14,336 bases of DNA from an uncultured Asticcacaulis sp. (GTDB taxonomy: Bacteria > Pseudomonadota > Alphaproteobacteria > Caulobacterales > Caulobacteraceae): positions 1 to 14,336 of the forward strand of contig CAMLLA010000059.1 of the NCBI GenBank assembly GCA_946480525.1, given 5' to 3'. The number at the start of each line of letters is the position of its first letter. Position 1 is the first letter of the stretch. The notes under the pieces are model-generated. The model had not been told where the DNA came from, did not search any database, and was given only the letters and a program-made list of their open reading frames with translations. This document shows positions 6,834 through 14,336 of this stretch, piece by piece. The position numbers and the translations under genes are program-made.

Positions 6834-8131
6834 CGGCCAGCCTGGACGACGCCTTTGCGATCTTCGAGACCTATCTTGACGGACCCGCCGACCACCCGGT
6901 CGGCGTTGCCGTTTCCGGAGGCGGGGATTCGGTGGCGCTGCTGCACGCCCTGGCCCTGTGGGGGAGGCGTCCTCTCGAAGTCTTCTCAGTCGATCACGGC
7001 CTGAATCCGGACAGCGGCCGCTGGACGGAGGGCGTGGCGCGCCATGCCCGGGATGTCGGTGCGGGATTTACCGCGCTCAGATGGACGGGGGACAAACCTA
7101 AGACCGGTCTGTCGGCAGCCGCGCGCGCTGCGCGCCATCGGCTTCTGGCCGATGCGGCGCGCAGCAAGGGCGTAACGGTTATCTGCCTGGCCCATACACA
7201 TGACGACATCGCCGAAGCGCTGGTCATGGCGGAAGAAGGGTCTAATGTGGGACAGCCCGCTCTGTGGGCGCCGTCACCCGTCTGGCCGGAAGGCCGGGGC
7301 GTCTTCCTGTTCCGGCCGTTTATCGGCAAGCGCCGTGCGGAATTGCGCGATTTCCTTAATTGGCGCGGCATCGGCTGGATCGAGGACCCGGCCAATGAAA
7401 ACATGGCGTCGGCCCGCGCCCGCGCGCGCAAATCCCTGGAAGGGCAGGTCCTGGTCAGTCCCACCCTTGGCCTGTTCCTGCAACCGGTCAGGCTGGATCA
7501 GGACCTGCCGCACCTGCTGATCGACGACGGCTATGGCGGTCTTGGGGCGATTACCTTCGACGCCCAGGTCTTCGATGCGCTTCCGGACGCCGTGGCGCGG
7601 CACAGGCTGGCGGCAGCCGTCGTCAGCGCGGGCGGCGGAGACAAGCTGCCCCGCCGTGACAGCCTCGATCAGCTTCGTCAAAGCCTGACGGGCGAAGCCG
7701 CCGCAACCCTGTGCGGCGCGCGCGCGCAACGCCATAACGGCCGTATCGGAATCGTCCGCGAAGCCGGAGAGATGGAGCGGCGCAAGAAGGGGACGGTGCG
7801 GATCTCGTTACAGGAGGCTGTCATGTGGGACGGCCGTTTCGAAATTTCCGTCTGCCGCTCCGCCACCATCCGTCCATCCGGGCAGGTCCGGTCGGCCTTG
7901 AGCGACGATATGCGCGAGGCGCTTCTGTCCCTGCCGGTGTCCTTGCGCGCTGCTTTGCCCGCCGTGACGCCGGACGGGGCCGCTCCCGTTCTGCCGGCCG
8001 GGGATTATCCGGATGATACAGGCCGTGGCGGCATAAAGTTTGCTTGCTGGGTAATGCCGCGTTTTTTGGCCGCATGCGGCGTCTTTGCCTGCGAAAGCGA
8101 TTGTTCCCGAATGCGGGAAAAACCGCAGTAG
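6821..8131 (+). CDS. tilS: TilS, tRNA(Ile)-lysidine synthetase
   Basis: 436 aa, near the 432 of E. coli. TilS converts the wobble C34 of the CAU-anticodon tRNA-Ile to lysidine using ATP and lysine, so the tRNA reads AUA; the enzyme is cytoplasmic and essential. The PP-loop ATPase motif SGGGDS is at residues 32-37, followed by VFSVDHGLNPDSG (55-67), LSAAARAARHRLL (97-109), LAHTHDDIAEALVM (123-136) and WIEDPANEN (186-194), all at the expected TilS positions. The usual DDQAE is DDIAE here. The C-terminal 200 residues are poorly conserved, as is common. ATG 6821 overlaps the cpoB end by 13 bp and gives a normal N-terminus; longer in-frame starts lie deep in cpoB. The overlap implies coupled translation with cpoB, an arrangement common in alphaproteobacteria. 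Confidence 0.93.
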   Translation: MQGLTASLDDAFAIFETYLDGPADHPVGVAVSGGGDSVALLHALALWGRRPLEVFSVDHGLNPDSGRWTEGVARHARDVGAGFTALRWTGDKPKTGLSAAARAARHRLLADAARSKGVTVICLAHTHDDIAEALVMAEEGSNVGQPALWAPSPVWPEGRGVFLFRPFIGKRRAELRDFLNWRGIGWIEDPANENMASARARARKSLEGQVLVSPTLGLFLQPVRLDQDLPHLLIDDGYGGLGAITFDAQVFDALPDAVARHRLAAAVVSAGGGDKLPRRDSLDQLRQSLTGEAAATLCGARAQRHNGRIGIVREAGEMERRKKGTVRISLQEAVMWDGRFEISVCRSATIRPSGQVRSALSDDMREALLSLPVSLRAALPAVTPDGAAPVLPAGDYPDDTGRGGIKFACWVMPRFLAACGVFACESDCSRMREKPQ

Positions 8132-8133
8132 CA

Positions 8134-8178
8134 TTGTCCCAAGATGCTCCCTATATGGTGTGACTGAAGTGTATATGG
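8134..8178 (+). promoter_or_regulatory. Candidate ftsH promoter region
   Basis: TTGTCC (8134-8139) and TATGGT (8154-8159) are 14 bp apart, fitting short alphaproteobacterial spacing. The heptamer TATATGG occurs twice as a direct repeat (8152-8158 and 8172-8178). CCCTATAT (8149-8156) resembles a heat-shock (sigma-32) -10, but no matching -35 is visible at the right distance. The best that can be said is that a promoter probably lies here. Confidence 0.3.
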
Positions 8179-8237
8179 CTCCTTTACCGGCCGCTGTGAT
8201 AATGGCGGGCGGGGTGGAGCAAAACGAGACCAGCCAG

Positions 8238-8260
8238 CGCCGTTTCCGGCGACAGTTTTT
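8238..8260 (+). other. Hairpin plus T5 in the ftsH leader (attenuator-like)
   Basis: CGCCG (8238-8242), loop TTTC, CGGCG (8247-8251), then ACAG and five T (8256-8260). The stem is short and the T-run is displaced by four bases, so it would be a weak terminator at best. It lies within the presumed 5' leader of ftsH. Confidence 0.35.
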
Positions 8261-8268
8261 GAGGCCCG

Positions 8269-8291
8269 CGGCCGCGATGCGAACGCGGCCG
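8269..8291 (+). other. GC-rich hairpin next to the ftsH ribosome-binding site
   Basis: CGGCCGCG (8269-8276), a 7-base loop, and CGCGGCCG (8284-8291) form a perfect 8 bp stem made only of G-C pairs. It ends 5 bp before the Shine-Dalgarno GAGGA (8297-8301) of ftsH. A stem this close could affect ribosome access or transcript stability. Confidence 0.55.
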
Positions 8292-8310
8292 TCTACGAGG
8301 AAGACCCTGC

Positions 8311-10221
<1,911 letters not shown>

Positions 10222-10243
10222 GCCCAGGATAATTGACAGCAGG

Positions 10244-10274
10244 CGGGCAGGGGAAACCCTGCCCGTTTTTGTTT
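10244..10274 (+). terminator. Rho-independent terminator after ftsH
   Basis: CGGGCAGGG (10244-10252), tetraloop GAAA (10253-10256) and CCCTGCCCG (10257-10265) form a perfect 9 bp stem with a stable GNRA loop, followed directly by TTTTTGTTT (10266-10274). Textbook form. It separates ftsH from the ftsQ control region. Confidence 0.93.
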
Positions 10275-10330
10275 GGGCGCGATTTTCGTTTCTTTTTTAA
10301 TTTTACCGTTCCGGTTCGCGGAGCGAAGGG

Positions 10331-10368
10331 TGATTTCTAAAATAAATCAAACCTGTAGGCATAAATCA
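10331..10368. repeat. TGATTT/AAATCA repeat cluster upstream of ftsQ
   Basis: TGATTT (10331-10336) and AAATCA (10344-10349) are inverted with a 7-base centre. The second unit recurs, so that ATAAATCA appears at 10342-10349 and again at 10361-10368, 19 bp apart. Three copies of one hexamer in 38 bp just before the CtrA-like sites suggest a binding array for a regulator or nucleoid protein. The site is AT-rich, so chance is possible. Confidence 0.35.
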
Positions 10369-10371
10369 GTC

Positions 10372-10386
10372 TTACCTGCCTGTTAA
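10372..10386 (+). promoter_or_regulatory. CtrA-box-like motif 1 upstream of ftsQ
   Basis: TTAC (10372-10375), seven bases, TTAA (10383-10386), seven of eight core positions matching TTAA-N7-TTAA. The right half runs into TTAAAC (10383-10388), which can serve as a -35 for TATGAC (10403-10408) at 14 bp spacing. The octamer GTTATGAC (10401-10408) resembles the Caulobacter -10 consensus. CtrA is known to control ftsQA in Caulobacter crescentus, which raises the prior. Confidence 0.5.
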
Positions 10387-10388
10387 AC

Positions 10389-10393
10389 GAATC
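10389..10393. promoter_or_regulatory. GANTC site (possible CcrM methylation) in the ftsQ promoter
   Basis: GAATC lies directly after the first CtrA-like motif and before the candidate -10. CcrM methylates GANTC in Caulobacterales and other alphaproteobacteria, and such sites in promoters can couple transcription to replication fork passage. A 5-base site is common by chance, so only its position is notable. Confidence 0.4.
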
Positions 10394-10401
10394 GCCGTTT
10401 G

Positions 10402-10416
10402 TTATGACATTGTTAA
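10402..10416 (+). promoter_or_regulatory. CtrA-box-like motif 2 upstream of ftsQ
   Basis: TTAT (10402-10405), seven bases, TTAA (10413-10416), again seven of eight core positions. It starts exactly 30 bp after motif 1, about three helical turns, so both would face the same side of the DNA. It overlaps the candidate -10, a position expected to repress, while motif 1 overlaps the -35, a position expected to activate. Confidence 0.45.
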
Positions 10417-10562
10417 GGACGTTCGGGTTTTTATGGCTCTCTAACTTTCAGGGGTCATGGGAATGCGACGTTCGCTGCCGTTTCGGCGGCGCGGTGCCTT
10501 CATGACACCTGTTCCGGCTTTGCGGACGTGAAGCCAAACCTGAGTGACGTGGAGATCCGACT

Positions 10563-11471
10563 ATGCCGGCTGTCGTGCGTGGTGGCAGACGACAAGCATC
10601 GAAACCCGAGGCGGCGCCGAAGGCAAGCCAGGGCAGGGGTGCACCGAAGGGACGCGGCGCGGCGCGTAAAGCCGCCTCGCCTGGGGGCAAACGCGCCATC
10701 ATCGGCTCGGTGCCGATCCCCAATGAAGTGACCGGCTGGTTCGCGGTGATCATGGTCGTGACGCTCCTGACCGTCGTGCTGATGACCGGCGGCCGCGCCA
10801 CGGCTCTGGGCCAGGGTATCACCCGGTTCGCGGACGGCCGGCTGGCGGCGATGGGCATCAGCCTGCAACACGTTCGTCTGGAGGGGGTGTCCGATGCGGC
10901 TGCGCCCGACATCCAGCGCGTCCTCGACATGAAGCGCGGCGATCCGCTGGCTCTGATGGACCTTGCCGCCGTGCAGAAGTCCGTCGAAAGTGTCGGCTGG
11001 GTTCGCCAAGCGTCGGTCCGCCGTCAATTGCCGGGCGTGCTGATCATCACCGTCGTCGAACGTCCGCGCCTGGCCGTATGGCAGTACAAGGGCAAGAGCA
11101 TGGTGGTCGACGATCAGGGCCAGATCATCCCCGAAGCCCGCGCGCCCAACTTTCTGAACCTGCCGCTCGTCGTCGGTGAAGGCGCCAACGAGCAGGCCGC
11201 CGCCATCCTCGAACTGATGAACGCGCGTCCCGGCCTGATGCAAAAAACCTATGCCCTGGTGCGCGTCGACACCCGCCGCTGGGACATCCACCTCAAGAAC
11301 GGCACCATCGTCAAGCTGCCGGCCCTGAACCAGGACGACGCCATGGCGCGTCTCGACGCCCTGATCACGGAACGTCGTGTGCTCGACCAGGGTTTCGCCG
11401 AAATCGACCTGCTGGACCCGACCGCGTTACAGGTCGTGCCGCTGGTTTCCCGTCCGACTCCGCAAACCTGA
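10563..11471 (+). CDS. ftsQ: FtsQ, divisome assembly protein
   Basis: 302 aa bitopic inner-membrane protein. A long basic, Ala/Gly-rich cytoplasmic tail (1-55) precedes one membrane span (about 58-75, WFAVIMVVTLLTVVLMTGG). Next comes the POTRA domain (about 101-168) with LQHVRLEGVSDA...IQRVLDMKRGDPL and VGWVRQASVRRQLPGVLIITVVERPRLAVW, the hallmark FtsQ/DivIB sequence. The beta domain follows (170-293), with GQIIP and LNDD-like KLPALNQDDAMARLDAL. ATG 10563 has GGAG (10551-10554) 8 bp upstream. FtsQ recruits FtsB and FtsL and controls septal wall synthesis. ftsA starts 34 bp after the stop, so the pair is co-transcribed. The upstream neighbour is ftsH, not ddl or murB as in most division clusters. 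Confidence 0.95.
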   Translation: MPAVVRGGRRQASKPEAAPKASQGRGAPKGRGAARKAASPGGKRAIIGSVPIPNEVTGWFAVIMVVTLLTVVLMTGGRATALGQGITRFADGRLAAMGISLQHVRLEGVSDAAAPDIQRVLDMKRGDPLALMDLAAVQKSVESVGWVRQASVRRQLPGVLIITVVERPRLAVWQYKGKSMVVDDQGQIIPEARAPNFLNLPLVVGEGANEQAAAILELMNARPGLMQKTYALVRVDTRRWDIHLKNGTIVKLPALNQDDAMARLDALITERRVLDQGFAEIDLLDPTALQVVPLVSRPTPQT

Positions 11472-11505
11472 CCGTTACAGACTTTCCTCGCCGAAGTTTC
11501 CGCTC

Positions 11506-12885
11506 ATGTCCCGTTACGAAGATCGCCAGAACGCAAAGCTGCAAGCCACCAGGGGCGCGTCCGCCTCCGGTCGTTCCGCCATGGCCGACGCGGCCGTCCG
11601 CCCGGTTGTGTCGTCCGGCCTGATCGCATCGCTGGACTTGGGGGCTTCGAAGATTGGCTGCTTCATCATGCGGCCGGAAGGCGCGCGCCAGTCTGATCAG
11701 TCGATCCGCGTCGCTGGCGTCGGCTACGTCCAATCCAAGGGCATTCGCGCCGGCGCCATCATCGATATGGAAGCCGCTTCGCAAGCCATTGCCCAGGCGG
11801 TCGAGCGCGCAGAGGCCATGGCCAATGTCTCGATCCAGGGCGTTCGCGTCGCTGTTCCCGGTGCGCAGACGGCTTCGCACCGCGTGTCGGCCAGCGTCTC
11901 GCTGGGCCTCAAGCCGATTACCGACGAAGACCTGAACCGTGCGATTGCTTCCGCCCTGGCTCAGGTCCGCTTTCCCAACCGCCGTGCGATTCACCTGCTG
12001 CCGGTGTCGTGGAGCGTCGACAGCCATTCGGGTGTGCGCGACCCGCGTGGCCTGAACGGTCGCAATCTCGGTCTGGAACTGCTGGTCGTCACGATCGACG
12101 AGAACGTCTTCAACAATATCCAGCAATGCGTAGGCCTTGCCCATCTTGAGGTGCAGGCGATCGTGTCCGCGCCACTGGCGTCGGCCGTGGCGGCGCTGGA
12201 AGAAGACGAAAAGGAACTGGGCTGCATCTGCATCGACATGGGCGCGTCGTCCACGACCGCGGCGATCTTTGCCAACGGCACGCTGATCCATGTCGACTGC
12301 CTGAACGTCGGCGGCAGCCACGTCACGGCCGATATCGCGCGCGGCCTGTCGACCACGATTGCCGGCGCCGAACGGATCAAGACCCTGCATGGCTCGGCCA
12401 TCGCCTCAGCGAACGAAGACCGTGAAACCGTCGAAGCACCGCCGCGCGGCGACGATCGCGGCGGCGGACCGATCGTCGTGCCGCGCTCGATCCTCAAAGG
12501 CATCATCGCGCCGCGCGTCGAGGAAACGTTCGAACTGCTGCGTGAAAAGATCAAGGCCTCAGGCGTCCAGATTGAGCCAGGCGCAGGTATCGTCCTGACC
12601 GGCGGCGCGTCGCAGCTGGCCGGCGTGCGTGAACTGGCGGTGCGGGTGTTCGATCGCCCGGTGCGCCTGGGCAAGCCGATGCGCGTTCCGCACCTTGGCG
12701 ACGCGGCGGCGGGGCCGTCCTTCGCTTCGGCGGCGGGCGTCATCCTGCGCACGCTCTATGGCCCGCGCGACGTCGTTCAGGTCCGCCGCATCATGACGGC
12801 CAAGATCGGTCCGAAGGATGCGCCAACGACCAGCCAGGGCGGGATCCTTCAACGCGTGATCGGCTGGCTGCAGTCCAATCTGTAA
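11506..12885 (+). CDS. ftsA: FtsA, actin-like membrane tether of FtsZ
   Basis: 459 aa. Actin-fold motifs can be read: phosphate-1 SLDLGASKIGCF (42-53), the FtsA-specific 1C domain (about 120-205, HRVSASVSLGLKPITDEDL), phosphate-2 CIDMGASSTTAAIF (242-255) and the adenosine motif GIVLTGGASQLAGV (361-374). The last residues (GGILQRVIGWLQSNL) form the C-terminal amphipathic helix that binds the membrane. A Gly/Arg/Asp-rich insertion (303-322) is a flexible loop. I use ATG 11506, which leaves 34 bp after ftsQ; there is no clear Shine-Dalgarno, so ATG 11581 is a possible alternative that would remove 25 unconserved residues. FtsA anchors FtsZ filaments at the septum. ftsZ is not downstream here: the next gene is convergent with only 6 bp between the stop codons, and no terminator is visible. 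Confidence 0.96.
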   Translation: MSRYEDRQNAKLQATRGASASGRSAMADAAVRPVVSSGLIASLDLGASKIGCFIMRPEGARQSDQSIRVAGVGYVQSKGIRAGAIIDMEAASQAIAQAVERAEAMANVSIQGVRVAVPGAQTASHRVSASVSLGLKPITDEDLNRAIASALAQVRFPNRRAIHLLPVSWSVDSHSGVRDPRGLNGRNLGLELLVVTIDENVFNNIQQCVGLAHLEVQAIVSAPLASAVAALEEDEKELGCICIDMGASSTTAAIFANGTLIHVDCLNVGGSHVTADIARGLSTTIAGAERIKTLHGSAIASANEDRETVEAPPRGDDRGGGPIVVPRSILKGIIAPRVEETFELLREKIKASGVQIEPGAGIVLTGGASQLAGVRELAVRVFDRPVRLGKPMRVPHLGDAAAGPSFASAAGVILRTLYGPRDVVQVRRIMTAKIGPKDAPTTSQGGILQRVIGWLQSNL

Positions 12886-12891
12886 CGGCCT

Positions 12892-14322
12892 TCAGGCGAA
12901 GGTGTCCCAGAACTCCGTCTTGCGGCCGTGCCTGGCTTTCAGTTGATCCAGATAGGTCTGGTGGTCGGGAAAACCCTTGAAATCATCGATTCCGGTGCTG
13001 AGCTTTTCAGCCTCGCCCAATCGGTCCGCGGCGATTTCGTAGTCGATGGACCGGGCGTTGTTCAACGTCGCATCGATCATTTTCCGCAACAGGAGAACGG
13101 CGGCCAAGGGATAGCGCACCGCCAGCTTTTCGGCGGCGATCGTTGCGACTTCATCGTCGCCGCCGTCGATTCCGGCAATCCGCTCGACGACAAATCGCGA
13201 GGCGCGCTCCAGCGCCGGCCACGCAATGAGAAAATCGAGTGCGACGTCTGCATTCGCTGTTCTCGCCACGAAATCGAGCGCTTCGTCCTCGGCCTCGATA
13301 TCGTCGAAATCGGGCAGGCGTTTCAGGTAGGCGCGCAGGAATTCCGGATTGAGGGTTTGATGAAAGGCATCCAGACGGGACATCTGTGCGTCGTCGGGGT
13401 GGCCAAGAACCTCAAGCGCCTGAATGCGCGCAAGCGTCCATTCGCGCGGACGGGCTTCCCGCAATCCAATGCGGACATTGTCGAGCACGGACAGGGCTTC
13501 CGTCGCACGACCAGCCGCCAGCAGACGCTCGGCGACCTTTGCCGCCGTCGCGGGCACGCGCAGGTCCGGCTGAAGCGCCATGTAGGCGTCGACGTCCCCC
13601 AGCGCGTCGGCGATGTCGAGTTGCGCCTGATGGATAATCTGCGCCCGGCTGCGGCGGCTCACGGTCTCGCGTTCCAGCTTGCGGCCGCGTCGCCAGCGCG
13701 AGGTCTTGCGCGTCTTCGTGGCGCGGCGCGTTTCAGGTTCCCTGGCCGCCACCAGAAGGTCGCTACGCAACTGACGCAATCCGTCCGGACCGAGACGCGG
13801 GGCCAGATCCCGGATGAGCGTGTCGCTCTGGCCGTAGCCGTTGGCCAGGATGGCGTCGATCAACGGCTTTGACAGGGCGGCTGGCGATGCTTCAGCCAGG
13901 GTGGCAATGCCGCCCTGGTCGTGCGCGGCCTGACGGAAAATCTCGATGACCTCGCCCGACGTGTCGGTGGTGCGCTCCAAAACCGGCGCGGCCAGACAGA
14001 TGAACTGCCACATCAGGTCAAGCGCATCGTGAGGTGCATTCGGCGCGACCTGTTCCGCGATCAGCCGCCGCTGGGTTTGCAGATCCGCCTTGAAGGTCTT
14101 GAGCGTGCGCCAGCTGATAAAATTGGTCGCCGCGCCGATCGAGGTCAGGCGCTTGCGGATTTCGCCGACGAGCTTGGCCGGACTTTCGACTCCGGCCAGC
14201 TCCATGCGCAGCCTCCGTTTCTGGTTGGCATTGCCCTCGCTGATCTCGATAAGAAGAGCTGCGAGGCGTTCCGCGCCCAGGGCTTCGAGGTTTTTCTGGT
14301 TGAGAGTGCTCTTGGAAGCCAT
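12892..14322 (-). CDS. DUF6880-type helical protein of unknown function
   Basis: 476 aa, minus strand, start CAT at 14320-14322 close to the window edge. The opening, MASKSTLNQKNLEALGAERL, with AALLIEISEGNANQKRRLRMELAG after it, resembles from memory the conserved N-terminus of alphaproteobacterial proteins grouped as DUF6880; I could not search to confirm. The protein is nearly all alpha-helical, with no signal peptide or membrane span, so it is likely cytoplasmic. Residues 199-226 are strongly basic (RRATKTRKTSRWRRGRK) and could contact nucleic acid. Residues 229-420 look like degenerate TPR-type helix pairs (RLLAAGRATEALSVLDNV, ALEVLGHPDDA). The end has LDQLKARHGRKTEFW. No catalytic motif is seen. 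It converges on ftsA. The start lacks a strong Shine-Dalgarno within the 14 bases visible upstream. Confidence 0.75.
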   Translation of the reverse strand: MASKSTLNQKNLEALGAERLAALLIEISEGNANQKRRLRMELAGVESPAKLVGEIRKRLTSIGAATNFISWRTLKTFKADLQTQRRLIAEQVAPNAPHDALDLMWQFICLAAPVLERTTDTSGEVIEIFRQAAHDQGGIATLAEASPAALSKPLIDAILANGYGQSDTLIRDLAPRLGPDGLRQLRSDLLVAAREPETRRATKTRKTSRWRRGRKLERETVSRRSRAQIIHQAQLDIADALGDVDAYMALQPDLRVPATAAKVAERLLAAGRATEALSVLDNVRIGLREARPREWTLARIQALEVLGHPDDAQMSRLDAFHQTLNPEFLRAYLKRLPDFDDIEAEDEALDFVARTANADVALDFLIAWPALERASRFVVERIAGIDGGDDEVATIAAEKLAVRYPLAAVLLLRKMIDATLNNARSIDYEIAADRLGEAEKLSTGIDDFKGFPDHQTYLDQLKARHGRKTEFWDTFA

Positions 14323-14336
14323 GGATCCGCGGGACG

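Larger units (their letters stand above)
10275..10562. other. ftsQ upstream control region (no confident gene)
   Basis: About 290 bp between the ftsH terminator and ftsQ. The first half (to about 10440) is clearly richer in A and T than the surrounding coding DNA. It contains an AT-rich repeat block, two CtrA-box-like motifs and a GANTC site, each listed separately. The second half (10440-10562) is GC-rich and holds only a doubtful 22-codon reading frame (10463-10531). The start codon of ftsQ follows GGAG (10551-10554). Confidence 0.6.

Noticed and set aside
10404..10505. 33-codon frame starting in the ftsQ control region
   Set aside because: No Shine-Dalgarno precedes it, and it overlaps the candidate -10 and the second CtrA-like motif, so it is unlikely to be translated.
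11365..12390. 341-codon open frame on the minus strand inside ftsA
   Set aside because: It is antisense to a clearly recognisable FtsA, and its product is a low-complexity mix rich in Arg, Asp, Gly and His with no family features. This is a normal shadow in high-G+C DNA.
12928..13872. 314-codon open frame on the plus strand opposite the DUF6880-type gene
   Set aside because: No ribosome-binding site and no recognisable domains. The minus-strand frame is longer, covers all of it and has a plausible family N-terminus and helical pattern.

Overview
The window is chromosomal DNA from an alphaproteobacterium, most likely of the order Caulobacterales. Asticcacaulis or a close relative is my best guess, but the genus is inference. 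The basis is the gene order ybgC-tolQRAB-pal-cpoB-tilS-ftsH, the alphaproteobacterial style of TolA, FtsQ and FtsA, the high G+C coding sequence, and upstream motifs resembling the CtrA box (TTAA-N7-TTAA) and the CcrM methylation site (GANTC). All genes run left to right except the last. I see no mobile element, CRISPR array, tRNA or rRNA.

Bases 1-6833 are the Tol-Pal envelope module. It holds the 3' end of the ybgC thioesterase, then tolQ, tolR and tolA packed closely (9 and 3 bp gaps), tolB, the lipoprotein gene pal with its own promoter region, a strong terminator, a CsgG-like/SH3-domain exported protein that is not part of the textbook cluster, and cpoB (ybgF). TolQ, TolR and TolA form the inner-membrane motor driven by the proton gradient. 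TolB is the periplasmic partner, Pal is the peptidoglycan-bound outer-membrane anchor, and CpoB links the complex to peptidoglycan synthesis. Together they constrict the outer membrane during division.

Bases 6821-10274 hold tilS (tRNA-Ile lysidine synthase), overlapping the end of cpoB, and ftsH (membrane AAA+ zinc protease), which has a structured leader and ends in a classical terminator.

Bases 10275-12885 are a cell-division pair, ftsQ and ftsA. A roughly 290 bp AT-richer control region precedes them, with two CtrA-box-like motifs 30 bp apart and a GANTC site between them. ftsZ does not follow ftsA. Instead a convergent minus-strand gene of the DUF6880 type (12892-14322) lies 6 bp away.

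The core genes are ordinary housekeeping genes. The most interesting parts are the putative cell-cycle control sites before ftsQ and tolQ, the CsgG-like/SH3 gene between pal and cpoB, the placement of ftsQA beside the tol-pal/ftsH block and away from ftsZ, and several hairpins in intergenic leaders. I did not find a convincing wholly new system.
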